The position numbers and the translations under genes are program-made. Under the pieces are notes generated by a model that saw only the letters and a list, made by a program, of their open reading frames with translations, ran no database searches and was not told the DNA's origin. Positions 21,850 through 31,446 of a stretch of 64,000 nt of DNA are shown here, in pieces. Positions within the stretch are counted from its first letter, which is position 1, and every line of letters begins with the position of its first letter. Source of the DNA: Trachythela sp. YZ-2020 (lineage: Eukaryota; Cnidaria; Anthozoa; Malacalcyonacea; Clavulariidae). The stretch lies in contig JADLSH010000110.1 of assembly GCA_016169945.1 (NCBI GenBank), positions 744,001-808,000 of the forward strand, given 5' to 3'.

Positions 21850-22632
21850 GTGTTTAATAACTTACAGTGTTTAATATAATGTAGCGCAAAATTTACAACA
21901 GGTATTTCACTCAAATAAGTTTCATTATATTCAAAAGGGCTAACCTAAATTTTGGTATTAAACAGTTGAATTTTGACGCAATATTGACCGAGCTACAGAT
22001 GTTTGAAGTTAAAAAAACTTTGAAATTACCAACAATTAGCATAAAACGGCCCGATCAAATTTCTTTTTTGTTAAACTTGATAAATATTTCTATTTTGGTC
22101 AAAAGAATGCATGTACAACGTTATTGTTCCAAAGATCAAGATTTATTCATCTGGAAAAGCTTGTCCTTGAGCATGAATACATCGTCTTGCTCTGGAAACC
22201 ATGCCATCAAAGGAATTTTGGATCAGTTCTTCATCCAAAGTTTCACATGCCAAAACAATTGCCTCACAAAGCTGCATGTCTTCAATGTTTTCAACTAAAT
22301 TTTATGTTAATGTGTATTATTATTCCATTTTTATTCCCAAGGGTTACAAAAGACTAACAAAATAATAAATCTAGTAGGCCGGAAATAATCTGTTAAAGTT
22401 AATCTCTGAAGTTAAAGTTAACTTCATTGAGATTAACAATACTCGTGATAGAATGGCAACTGTTTTCAAATTAATTTAATAATGAATTTAATTCATTTTT
22501 AAAACTAATTTTAAAACGTACCACAACTTCAAACATCTGTATCTCGGTCAATATTGCATCAACTATACCAAAAATTATTTGAGTGAAATACCTGTTGCAG
22601 TTTTTGCGCTACATTAAATCAAACACCTTAAG
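21850..22632. mobile_element. TIR element with transposase-like relic
   Basis: Arms at about 21866-22017 and 22515-22630 are reverse complements (tgtagcgcaaaa, caacaggtatttcactcaaat, caatattgaccgagctacagatg, tttgaagtt). Between them the minus strand of about 22140-22310 reads as a coding-like segment ending in a stop. The class is uncertain. Confidence 0.65.
22140..22310 (-). pseudogene. possible transposase C-terminus
   Basis: On the minus strand a frame reads NIEDMQLCEAIVLACETLD and then SFDGMVSRARRCIHAQGQAF before a stop. Its placement between terminal repeats and its C-terminal mixed basic/acidic helix pattern suggest a Tc1/mariner-like transposase tail. I see no DDE residues and cannot name the family firmly. 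Confidence 0.35.
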
Positions 22633-22639
22633 TTTCTTT

Positions 22640-23250
22640 GGGACACCCGGTATATTCTCCGCCTTTGGTCTTGAACGCACCAATGTTCTGACATAGTGTC
22701 TGCGGCTTTGTTTTAATACAAGAAGGATGTGAAACCAACCAAAAGATATATAAGATAAACAGTATGCTTTGCAGCCAACTTTTACCAGCCGCGCAAAAAA
22801 TGTCGACAAATTTGCAGCTGTTTGATCTCGGTTGCGCAGATTGCAAACTTTAATAAATTTTAAGATACCAGCCTACCAGTGCTGTCCCCATATCCAGCCT
22901 ATCATGTGCAATCGATGGTAATTGATGACCGGAAAACCAAGCGATGAATCGATATAATTTATTAATTTATATCGATTTGTACTTCATCAATTCTTATCGA
23001 TGATAAGGCCCAGAGCATATTGGTCATAATTGGTGAACGTCCACCCCCTCCCCAGTCTCACACTGTCGCGTTTTGGTTTGCTCTGTCCCCACTGAACGCT
23101 TGCAAGGACATGGCCCCACTATAGCAAGCAAATTTCTTGGGAAAGATACTTATACAGGACCTCTGAACATCCCCGACTCTGGGTATTTTGTCTCCTTCTA
23201 TCCTCCCCTCCCCCCACTTTCGCCGGCCTTGCCTTTTCTAATGAAACATG
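22640..23250. other. no recognisable gene
   Basis: Contains a gggacacccggtata end motif near 22640, similar to the end of the repeat at 1-175, and an atcgatg-rich imperfect palindrome at about 22910-23005. I see no supportable coding sequence. Confidence 0.4.
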
Positions 23251-23279
23251 TTCCCTTTATATCAAACCTATTGCTCCAA

Positions 23280-23500
23280 CGGTGCATGTTGAAACTATTT
23301 CCGATCTTTTGTTCAATAAAAATTGTTTGTCTTCTTTCATGATACATAATATTTCCTCCAAACATAAATTGCATATTTTTGATCCTCTCGTATACGAAAC
23401 TGCATGCTTCATGATTGACCACGTTATGGTGAAATCTTGTTTGTTTTCTTTCAATTTCCAAATATATTTCGAAAGTTCGGTGTCATTTGACAAATGTATC
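23280..23500 (-). pseudogene. PLE GIY-YIG endonuclease C-terminal fragment
   Basis: The fragment reads NDTELSKYIWKLKENKQDF, SYTRGSKICNLCLEE and FLLNKRSEIVSTC. It is clearly homologous to the fuller GIY-YIG domain at 30205-30780. The catalytic N-terminal GIY-YIG strand pair is missing. The domain nicks target DNA for priming in Penelope-like retroelements. Confidence 0.8.
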
Positions 23501-23685
23501 ATGAAAGAAGACAAACAATTTTTATTGAACAAAAGATCGGAAATAGTTTCAACATGCAGACACAAAAGCAGATTTAAAATAAAAAACATACAGAAGTAAA
23601 GGAATGTATGGAATGTTTGAACGCTCACACGCCCACGTTTCGACCAATACTATTTAAGAATGGAAAATCTTTTCGAAATCCCTCG

Positions 23686-23726
23686 CCACTTGATAATCGC
23701 TTATTGCGTGAAACAGGCTGTAGTGG
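23686..23726 (+). ncRNA. hammerhead-ribozyme-like motif, PLE copy C
   Basis: Order: CCAC (stem I), TTGATAA (core, against CTGATGA), TCGC-ttatt-GCGT (stem II), GAAAC, aggct, GTA (presumed cleavage triplet), GTGG (stem I partner). Stem I CCAC/GTGG and stem II CGC/GCG pair perfectly. The two core changes, C3 to U and G8 to A, are at positions known to pair with each other in the hammerhead fold, and they keep that pair. A U-U apposition closes stem II. Activity is untested. Confidence 0.6.
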
Positions 23727-24075
23727 ATACCTTGAGGTAAGCGAAAACTATATATTTGCTCTATCTATATGATATCGGGCACTCTTTGGCATTTTGTGAA
23801 CCAAAACACGCTCATATATATATATATATATATGAATATAGATATATATATATATCTCAGAATATAGTGTTGAGCACTCTCATGAGGTTAAATGGTAGCT
23901 ATAAGCGATAATGCAAAGCTCACTTCCCTTGTGGTCGTATAAGCACTCTGGCCCCAAGATCGACACTTCACGCATGTCTGGATGCGCATGTGTCTGAGTA
24001 TTGTACCACATGCGCTTTGTGAACGCAAGAGTAAGGTGTATATATATATATATATAATTATATATATATATAAGT

Positions 24076-25575
24076 AATATATACAAACCGCGCGAGAGGT
24101 CTTTATCTGATTTAAAACATCGAGGCGCAGCCGAGTGTTTTAGATCTGATAAAGGCCGAACTGCAAGGTTTGTATATGGCTTCTAAAATGACTCGTTGTG
24201 TACGCTCACTGGGCGTTGGAATTTTGAAGATTGATGTTGTCTACGCTGTAAAAATTGAAGGAGAAAATTTGAGCAAGTCTGATATGTGTGTATTGTGTGT
24301 ATTTAATGAAATTACCTTGCAGCCATGAAGGCTCAATTACGTAATTATTACAATTAATACTAAGCTAAAACCAATTATGTACATACATGATATCATAATT
24401 ATACTAATTACTTATAAGACAGCACTACTTAGATAAAGATTAGTAAAAATATTTTAAATCTTAACTATTCTAAAAATTCAAGAAAGGATGTTAACTATTG
24501 TTAACTTTTTTACACATTGCATATATAAAAGAGTTTTCCACCCTATTTGTGTGAGTCATAGGAATATTGACCGTTCTTTCATGTCTTAAATTGTAATTAA
24601 ATTCATTCCTATCTGGTAACAAATTATGAATTTTATTGTTTGTGTCAGACACGGCAGATTGAAATAACTTATCACAAAGATGTTCGTGGTGGTCTTTCAA
24701 AGATGGAATACCAAGTAAATTTAGTGTATCAGAATAATTTTCTTCAGGCATGATAATGGCCATAGCTCTTTTCTCCAACCGTTTCAAATCATTTTGCAAG
24801 TATTGAGGCAGTGCATAATAAAATACCGGGATGGCATAGTCCATGACAGATCTAACACATGATGTATAAAAGGTGGCCAAGTCTTTACATGGAACATTTG
24901 CACGTTTAAGTTGTTTAAGAAAATAAAGTCTCTTGTTGACCTTTTTGACCACTTCGTCTATGTGAGGTTTCCATGATAGTTTATTGTTAATAGTATAAGA
25001 CCCAAGAGTTTAATATTCGTAACAACTTCTAACTCTTTTCCATTATATAATTACAATTGGATCAAAGGGCCTCGACTCAGCGTTGAAAGAGATCCGTAGC
25101 TCCTTATATTTATCTGGATTAAGTTGCATTCTGTTTTCATTAGACCACATAATCACATCATCTGTAATATTTTGGGCATTACTGATAGAGTCTTTCGGAA
25201 CGTATTTCTGATACTGTCGAATCATCAATGTACTTCCAGAAGTCTACTTGAGTTACTTTTAGATCGTTTATCAGTAAAATAAATAACCAGGGTCCTAACT
25301 TAGTTCCTTGTGGGACACCAGATGGAATTGGGCCCCATTCTGAATAACAGGTATCAGCTAATTTAACACGTTGGTATCTATTTGTCAGGAAATCTGATAT
25401 CCAGTTGATGACGCTATAAGTCATGACGCTATATATCAAATAGCGTAAGTTGATGACGCTATATATCAAATATATAGACCGCTACGGGTCATGAGTTTCC
25501 TTTGTATTTTGCTTATGAATAATTAATGATTTTAGAATCAGATAAAGACCTCTCGCGCGGTTTGTATATATTACA
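24076..25575. mobile_element. TIR element interrupted by an antisense LINE
   Basis: tatatacaaaccgcgcgaga at 24076 and its reverse complement ending at about 25575 form terminal repeats of about 35 bp. The stretch from about 24285 to 25470 is filled by an antisense LINE fragment. An inverted, truncated relative lies at 27693-27975. Short gaggcgcagccgagtg motifs are typical of this repeat type. Confidence 0.6.
24491..25469 (-). pseudogene. LINE reverse transcriptase C-terminal part, broken
   Basis: Three minus-strand blocks. 25469-25179 has WISDFLTNRYQRVKLA and GVPQGTKLGPWLFILLINDL. 25228-25043 has WSNENRMQLNPDKYKELRIS. 24952-24491 has KRLYFLKQLKRANVP and CVRSVMDYAIPVFYYALPQY. The FADD/YVDD-type motif is changed to YIDDS. 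The family is the same type as the LINEs at 33.6-34.5 and 41.6-42.9 kb. Frameshifts separate the blocks, and the 5' half is missing. Confidence 0.85.
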
Positions 25576-25767
25576 TATAGTTTTTTTAGTCAAGTGATGA
25601 TCGCATTTTGCCTGAAACTCGAGTAACCGAGTAATTTAACTTAATTGTATAATTGCTCTGCCGTAAAGGTATCGAGCTCTGTCGACCTAGTGTCAACCCA
25701 ATATATATATGTATATATAAATAAATATCAATTAAAAGATATTAAAAAAGCATAAAGAAAAATGTAT

Positions 25768-25795
25768 TACGTTTCGGGGCAAGCCCCTTCTTCAG
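25768..25795 (-). ncRNA. hammerhead-like core, second PLE family
   Basis: Read on the minus strand: CTGAAGA, aggggcttgcccc, GAAAC, GTA. This has the CUGANGA core, a GC hairpin of 13 nt as stem II, and GAAAC directly followed by a GUA cleavage-type triplet. The plus-arm copy near 27569-27597 is degraded in the 3' side of stem II (cttgctaag). Stem I complementarity is weak, so this is less certain than the other family. Confidence 0.45.
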
Positions 25796-25874
25796 AAACG
25801 ATCAAATTGCATTACTATAAGCACCGTCCACAGATTTTATAATCATCTCTACGTGAAATTTACATAAAATTAAA

Positions 25875-26183
25875 CTAATTACTTTCCTCCCTCATGTTTA
25901 ACCCCAATGGGCAATAACAATTGATTTTTTCTATCCAATAACTTTCTCTCTCCGTTGGGTTGTTAATATCTGTTGTGTCAATAATTTTAACCATAAAATC
26001 ACATAACCCCGGGTGCCCCTCCCCGAAAAAATGCTCATACAATTGCTGTCCACAAATATTTCTCCTACCCTGCCCATACCTATTTAAATAACTTTTGTGA
26101 TTGTTAAATCTCAATCTGAATGGCGTAATTGTACAACCCACATATTGCATATTACACGTCTTACAATTTACTAAGTAAACCAC
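25875..26183 (-). pseudogene. PLE GIY-YIG endonuclease, minus arm
   Basis: The frame starts at MVYLVNCKTCNMQYVGCT, i.e. the family's YLV...QYVG form of the GIY-YIG strand pair, then FGEGHPGLCDFMVKI and a C-terminal ESYWIEKINCY block with a catalytic-type Glu. It would act as the nicking endonuclease of the PLE. The upstream RT is absent in this arm. Confidence 0.85.
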
Positions 26184-26659
26184 CCCTTCCGAATTACAGT
26201 CGAAGCGATGATTAATGTGGAACGTTCTACCCTCAACATACCCACAACGTTATCACAAACCTTACATTTCTTACTTCCACATTTAAACATCCCCCCGACC
26301 GTATCCTTTTCCTTGGGCAACTTCGATCGAACCAGATGTTCTTTAAGATTTTTACTCCTAGTCTCCTAAGGGCCTGTTCATATGGGGAAAAGTTATCTCG
26401 GTTAGCGAGAAAACATTTCGACTAGCCAAATAATTTTGTTCTGTTCATATGGAGAAACGTTATCCCGATTACCGGGTAAAGTTTCGGCTGTGACGTAGCA
26501 CTGGTGTGACGCGCAAGGCGGGAAAAGTTAAAAAACTTTAAAATACATTTTAAAAACAAATACGGCTGCTTTGAACATACGTTACGTAGTTGGATTAATC
26601 TTAAACAACAATGTTAAATTTTCTGTACTTATTACTAAATTGCAAGGAATTCTGATGTT

Positions 26660-27127
26660 GTGGAACAGTTGATGTTGTTGAGTTTTTGTAGTAATGAAAA
26701 GCGCATTTGTAGTAATGAAATTAACCTGGAGAAAAGATTGGGGGAGTTAAAGGGGTATTTAGTTAAAAGAGGGTATGATTTAGATTTCGTAGAGAGTCAA
26801 TTCTGCAGGGTGACGGGGATTAGTAGGAATAGTTTGTTTACACGTAAGGAGAGTTCTGAAACTAAAACTAGGAATTGTTTTGCTGTGGATTATCACCCTG
26901 CTTTAAGTGCTCTCTATGGAATCTTTAGGGAGTTGCAACAACTCGGAGGTTGGTCTGATAGCTTCTTAAGCGTTATGCCAGAGCCACCAATGATATGCTT
27001 TCGTAGGAGTAAAAATCTTAAAGATCATCTGGTTCGATCGAAGTTGCCCAAGGAAAAGGATACGGTCGGATGTTTAAATGTGGAAATAAGAAATGTAAGG
27101 TTTGTGATAACGTTGTGGGTATGTTGA
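26660..27127 (+). pseudogene. PLE reverse transcriptase C-terminal / connector
   Basis: A + strand frame from the RT thumb/connector of a PLE: LGELKGYLVKRGYDLDFVE, YHPALSALYGIFRELQQL and ICFRRSKNLKDHLVRSKLP. The catalytic RT motifs are not present. It shifts frame near 27090 before the cysteine-rich CKVCD segment that precedes the GIY-YIG domain at 27177. Confidence 0.75.
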
Positions 27128-27176
27128 GGGTAGAACGTTCCACATTAATCATCGCTTCGACTGTAATTCGGAAGGG

Positions 27177-27485
27177 GTGGTTTACTTAGTAAATTGTAAG
27201 ACGTGTAATATGCAATATGTGGGTTGTACAATTACGCCATTCAGATTGAGACTTAACAATCACAAAAGTTCTTCAAATAGGTATGGGCAGGGTAGGAGAA
27301 ATATTTGTGGACAGCAATTGTATGAGCATTTTTTCGGGGAGGGGCACCCGGGGTTAAGTGATTTTATGGTTAAAATTATTGACACAACAGATATTAACAA
27401 CCCAACGGAGAGAGAAAGTTATTGGATAGAAAAAATCAATTGTTATTGCCCATTGGGGTTAAATATGAGGGAGGAAAGTAATTAG
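27177..27485 (+). CDS. PLE GIY-YIG endonuclease, plus arm
   Basis: 102 codons, almost identical to the minus-arm copy. It shows CNMQYVGCT, the RxxNH block (RLRLNNHK), FFGEGHPGL and SYWIEKINCYCPLGLNM. This is a GIY-YIG nuclease domain that in intact Penelope-like elements is fused C-terminally to RT. It is open here but disconnected from its RT by a frameshift, so only a domain relic. Confidence 0.85.
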   Translation: MVYLVNCKTCNMQYVGCTITPFRLRLNNHKSSSNRYGQGRRNICGQQLYEHFFGEGHPGLSDFMVKIIDTTDINNPTERESYWIEKINCYCPLGLNMREESN

Positions 27486-28067
27486 TTACGTTTAATTTTA
27501 TGTAAATTTCACGTAGAGATGATTATAAAATCTGTGGACGGTGCTTATAGTAATGCAATTTGATCGTTTCTGAAGAAGGGGCTTGCTAAGAAACGTAATA
27601 CATTTTTCTTTATGCTTTTTTAATATGTTTTAATTGATATTTATATAATGTTGTTTGAGAGCTGGCTCCTGATATATCTATATATATATTTCTAAAATCA
27701 TTAATTATTCATAGGCAAAATACAAAGGAAACTCATGACCCGTAGCGGATCTATATATTTGACACAGACTTGCTCAAATTTTCTCCTTCAATTTTTACAG
27801 CGTAGATAACATCAATCTTCAAAATTCCAACGCCAGTGAGCGTACAAAACGAGTCATTTTAGAAGTCATATACAAACCTTACAGTTCGGCCTTTATCAGA
27901 TCTAAAACACTCGGCTGCGCCTCGATGTTTTAAATCTGATAAAGACCTCTTGTGCGGTTTGTATATATTACATATATACGTGTAGGTTTAGGTCTACGAA
28001 ACGCAAAGAGTGCTCGACAACATATAGTTAGAGCAAATGATAGATTTTCGCTTACCTCAAAACTGGT

Positions 28068-28108
28068 CTGCAACAGGCTGTTTCATCTGTAAAAGAATCA
28101 TCAGGCAG
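28068..28108 (-). ncRNA. hammerhead-ribozyme-like motif, PLE copy A
   Basis: Read on the minus strand from 28108: CTGC (stem I), CTGATGA (consensus core), TTCT-tttac-AGAT (stem II, UCU/AGA paired above a U-U apposition), GAAAC, agcct, GTT (cleavage triplet), GCAG (stem I partner). All core nucleotides match the hammerhead consensus. The short two-base stem III (CA/UG) is like that reported for PLE hammerheads. Confidence 0.7.
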
Positions 28109-28134
28109 TGACAAGTATCGAAAGAAATGACCGC

Positions 28135-28509
28135 TTATATGCTTCCTGCCGGAACGTGGGGGTGTATGTGGGAGACAATGTGTGCATGCATGGCTTTGTT
28201 TGCGTTGTTTACGCGAAATTTGTTACGATGACGACACCGTGAAATTATTTCAGCTGTTTTGTTGAGTAAACAATTCTTGTTTTTTCCTTTCAAAATACAA
28301 AATTTTTCTTCTAAACATAAATTGCATCGTTTTGATCCTCCTGTGTACGAAATAGAATGTTTTAAAATTTGCCAATTAATACTGAAATCCTTATTGTTTT
28401 CTTTCAATGTCCAAATATATTTCGAAAGTTCTGTGTCGTTTGCGTGCTTTTTATGCTGAAAAGATTTAGTGTGGTTGGCCAATCGCTCTTTGAATGTGGT
28501 TGCAGTCAT
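28135..28509 (-). pseudogene. PLE GIY-YIG endonuclease, inverted copy
   Basis: A truncated GIY-YIG domain (ATTFKERLANHTKSFQHK, then NDTELSKYIWTLKENNKDF, CNLCLEEKF and the C-terminal SHIHPHVPAGSI). It corresponds nearly residue for residue to the plus-strand domain at 30205-30780 but lacks the N-terminal third. It is part of the inverted copy. Confidence 0.88.
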
Positions 28510-28761
28510 GCCAATGTAATTTTTGTATACCTAAAAATATACCTAAACCTACCTAAATATACCTAAACCTACACGTATATTTGCATCCGTATATCGGTTG
28601 TGCACTCTTGGTTACGTTATTCATATATTTAACTTCAAAATGCGGCAATTTCGATTTGACTATTCACTAAAGAATATCCCTATACCATCACAGGACGCCG
28701 CTTATTTGAAAAATTTGATTGAAAAAGTGGAAAGCTGATTTCTTTCTTAAAAACAAAAAAA

Positions 28762-30127
28762 GTGAAAACCAAAACAACCATTTCGGCCACACCTCCTTCT
28801 ATTCCGGAAATGAAACCTTTCGAAGACGACCTTATAAAACTAATCGAAAATTTACAATTTCGGCCATATAGGAACCAATTTCAGAAATCTTTGACTAACG
28901 ATCTAAAGAAAATCAATTCGTTCCCAACATTTTCATTTTTGCAGACAAAACTAGGAATATTTATGAAACTTCGCTCGACACATACAACAAGCTCTTACAT
29001 GACAACATCACAAAAACATATAAGCATGGATCCGAGGACACTATAGATGAAATTGATTCAGAACTAAAAAACATTTCGAACAATTTAGGAATCGGCGACA
29101 GAATTGAAAAAATGAAAAAACGCGAAGCATTTATATCTTTAACAGATCACAAAGAAAATTTCGAAAACAATCCACAATGCCGATTAGTTAATCCCGCTAA
29201 AAGCGAATCCGGAAAAATAAGCAAAGTTATTTTGGACAAAATTAATTCTAATATGAGACAAAAACTGAATTTCAATCAATGGAGGATACAAAACAAGTTA
29301 TTCAGTGGTTTGGCAATATAAAAGATAAGGACAGACACAGTTTTATTTCGTTTGACCTTGTCGATTTCTACCTATCTATTTCTGAAAAACTATTGGACCA
29401 AGCTTTATCTTGGACTTCAAATTTGGCTACTATACCTGAAAGCGATATTTCAATAATAAAACACGCTAGAAAATCTCTCCTTTTCAATACCGGAATTTCA
29501 TGGATAAAAAAAGATAGCAAGAGTTTGTTTGACGTTACCATGGGCAGTTTCGACGGCGCGGAAATTTGTGGGTTAGTAGGCCTTTTCATTTTAAACCACC
29601 TGAGTAAGAAATTTGGCAAAGAAAGCATCGGCTTATTTTGAGATGACGGTTTGGCTATTATAAAGAGTAAATCAGCACGTTTAGCAGACAAAAGAAGAAA
29701 AGATCTCCACAGAATTTTCGAGCAGTTTGACCTAAAAATTACCGCCGAATCAAATTTACGCATAGTAAACTTTTTAGATGTAACTTTCGACCTTAACAAT
29801 GGAAAACATAGGCCCTATAGGAAGCCCAATGACGATCCACTGTACATAAATATGCACTCTAATCACCCACCGAGCATCACAAGGCAACTACTTGCATCAA
29901 TTAACAAGCGCATCGCACTTCTTTCATCAGATGAGCAAACTTTTCAGGAATCTGCACCCATATATCAGAACGCACTTAGGCATAGCAGCTTTAATCATGA
30001 ACTTAGGTACACTCAGCACACACTGCAACAACAACGCAGGAATAGGCAACGCAATATCATTTGGTTCAATCCACCATTTAGCAAGAGTGTCAGCACAAAC
30101 ATAGGACGTAATTTCCTTAGTCTATAA
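28762..30127 (+). pseudogene. Penelope-like reverse transcriptase, broken
   Basis: Segments in order: 28762-29046, 29112-29321, 29279-29641, 29651-30127. RT motifs are SFDLVDFYLSI (catalytic Asp; consensus has P for L), TMGSFDGAEICGLVG, then a TGA at 29639-29641 directly before DDGLAI, the catalytic Asp pair. The family consensus at that codon is Arg, so a CGA-to-TGA transition explains it. Next come VNFLDVTFDL and RKPNDDPLYINMHSNHPP. Frameshifts separate the first segments. The length is near that of a PLE RT. Confidence 0.9.
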
Positions 30128-30204
30128 TTGACAAACATTTTCCACCGCACCACAAGCTCCATAAAATTTTTAACAGAAATACAGTTAAAGTAAGTTACAG
30201 CTGC

Positions 30205-30780
30205 ATGAACAATGTCAAGTCAGTAATCACTAAACACAATGCACGCATATCTACGAATAACAAGCCACAGGACAGGGACACTACCAATTGCAGTTGTAGA
30301 GAAAACACCATTTGCCCGCTTCAAAAACAATGCATGACTAAGGACATAGTATACAAAGCAACAATCACAGTAAGCAACACAAACACGATCAAAAATTACA
30401 TTGGCATGTCTGCAACCACATTCAAAGAGCGATTGGCCAACCACACTAAATCTTTTCAGCATAAAAAGCACGCAAACGACACAGAACTTTCGAAATATAT
30501 TTGGACATTGAAAGAAAACAATAAGGATTTCAGTGTTAATTGGCAAATTTTAAAACATTCTATTTCGTACACAGGAGGATCAAAACGATGCAATTTATGT
30601 TTAGAAGAAAAATTTTGTATTTTGAAAGAAAAATACAAGAATTGTTTACTCAACAAAAGAGCTGAAATAATTTCACGGTGTCGTCATCGTAACAAATTTC
30701 GCGTAAACAACGCAAACAAAGCCATGCATGCACACATTGTCTCCCACATACACCCCCACGTTCCGGCAGGAAGCATATAA
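30205..30780 (+). CDS. PLE GIY-YIG endonuclease
   Basis: A 191-codon open frame. A cysteine motif (CSCRENTICPLQKQC) precedes the nuclease, IVYKATIT...KNYIGMSATTFKERLANH being the GIY-YIG strand pair (here Y and YIG) plus the catalytic Arg helix. Further on are NDTELSKYIWTLKEN with the catalytic-type Glu, CNLCLEEKF, and a tail PHVPAGSI. It nicks DNA for target-primed reverse transcription in PLEs. Open in itself but separated from the RT by a stop at about 30127. Confidence 0.88.
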   Translation: MNNVKSVITKHNARISTNNKPQDRDTTNCSCRENTICPLQKQCMTKDIVYKATITVSNTNTIKNYIGMSATTFKERLANHTKSFQHKKHANDTELSKYIWTLKENNKDFSVNWQILKHSISYTGGSKRCNLCLEEKFCILKEKYKNCLLNKRAEIISRCRHRNKFRVNNANKAMHAHIVSHIHPHVPAGSI

Positions 30781-30806
30781 GAGGTCATTTCTTTCGATAC
30801 TTGTCA

Positions 30807-30847
30807 CTGCCTGATGATTATTTTACAGATGAAACAGCCTGTTGCAG
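30807..30847 (+). ncRNA. hammerhead-ribozyme-like motif, PLE copy B
   Basis: CTGC (30807-30810), CTGATGA (30811-30817), TTAT-tttac-AGAT, GAAAC (30831-30835), agcct, GTT (30841-30843), GCAG (30844-30847). The core is intact. Stem II has one mismatch (A-G) compared with copy A. It sits about 30 nt after the GIY-YIG stop codon, as in the other copies. Confidence 0.65.
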
Positions 30848-30966
30848 ACCAGTTTTGAGGTAAGCGAAAATCTATATATATATATAGTTTGTTCAAGTTC
30901 TCCGGATTTAAAATATTTTGTATTGAGCTTTCACTGTACTCCGCAGAGCCTTGCGAGCTCTAAAAA

Positions 30967-31097
30967 ATATGTAGTCGTCTTACACGGAGTTTCGTGAAGT
31001 GTGAGGGGTGACGTGCGGCTCCAAATCCCCTATTTTCCCCATGTGTACCGCCCCCCCCCCACGCTTCACGAAACTCCGTGTAAGACGACTACATATA
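30967..31097. repeat. fold-back MITE
   Basis: atgtagtcgtcttacacgga on the left pairs with tccgtgtaagacgactacat on the right; the arms are about 36 bp with a GC/C-run spacer. No coding capacity. Confidence 0.85.
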
Positions 31098-31205
31098 CAA
31101 GGAATAAAAACGACTAAATATTCTTTAAAGCTCGCATGCCTCTGCGGAGGAGAGTGTATATATATCAATATTTCTGAAGTTAGGATTAGTTAACCACCAT
31201 CTGCG

Positions 31206-31393
31206 CCGCCATTAGACTTGCTACAAGTCGACTCGCATTTTTCTAAAATGTAATTGCGAGTGAAATGTGCGATCAAGTAAAACGAGTGAGCTTTACCATC
31301 TCGTGCTATTGTTATAATTTCTGTCCGGCACTTTAAGAAAATTGAGGTTTGCCGCGCGTCTAAATAATTCGAGTCGACTAGTAGCAAGTCTAC
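31206..31393. repeat. short TIR element (MITE)
   Basis: agacttgctacaagtcgact at the left end pairs with agtcgactagtagcaagtct at the right end, enclosing about 145 bp of AT-rich sequence. It is a typical small non-autonomous DNA element. The left end follows the SAMD-independent ttaggattagttaacc flank. Confidence 0.75.
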
Positions 31394-31446
31394 TCATTGT
31401 GATATACTGCAAAATTGTTATTTTTTTATATTATTAATTTTTGCAG

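Larger units (their letters stand above)
23257..23726. mobile_element. Penelope-like element fragment, inverted on itself
   Basis: GIY-YIG-domain coding sequence of a PLE occurs on the minus strand (about 23500-23280) and a 62-bp inverted copy on the plus strand (about 23497-23560). A short + strand tail (23497-23599) and a hammerhead-like motif (23686-23726) follow. The reverse transcriptase is absent. Minus frame markers are NDTELSKYIWKLKENKQDF and CNLCLEE. Confidence 0.75.
25735..27640. mobile_element. Penelope-like element pair, inverted arms
   Basis: The 3' part of one PLE type is present twice in opposite orientation, minus arm 25735-26375 and plus arm about 27005-27640. The GIY-YIG frames differ at only a few residues (LRFNNHKSYLN against LRLNNHKSSSN). 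The plus arm has additional upstream coding sequence from 26660. Paired inverted partial copies are a known outcome of Penelope-type insertion. Spacer 26376-26650 holds a direct repeat of a tgttcatatgg-gagaaa motif. Confidence 0.75.
28010..30895. mobile_element. Penelope-like element with inverted 5' copy
   Basis: A PLE with its 3' part duplicated in inverted orientation at its 5' side. Minus-strand GIY-YIG sequence at 28135-28509 is followed by plus-strand RT (about 28700-30130) and GIY-YIG (30205-30780). Both ends carry the same hammerhead-like motif and the gaggtaagcgaaaa-tctata end. The RT has one nonsense codon at its active site and several frameshifts, so the copy is inactive. Confidence 0.88.

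Noticed and set aside
23830..24070. (TA)n stretches as possible promoter or origin
   Set aside because: Simple dinucleotide repeats common in this DNA. No associated gene start.
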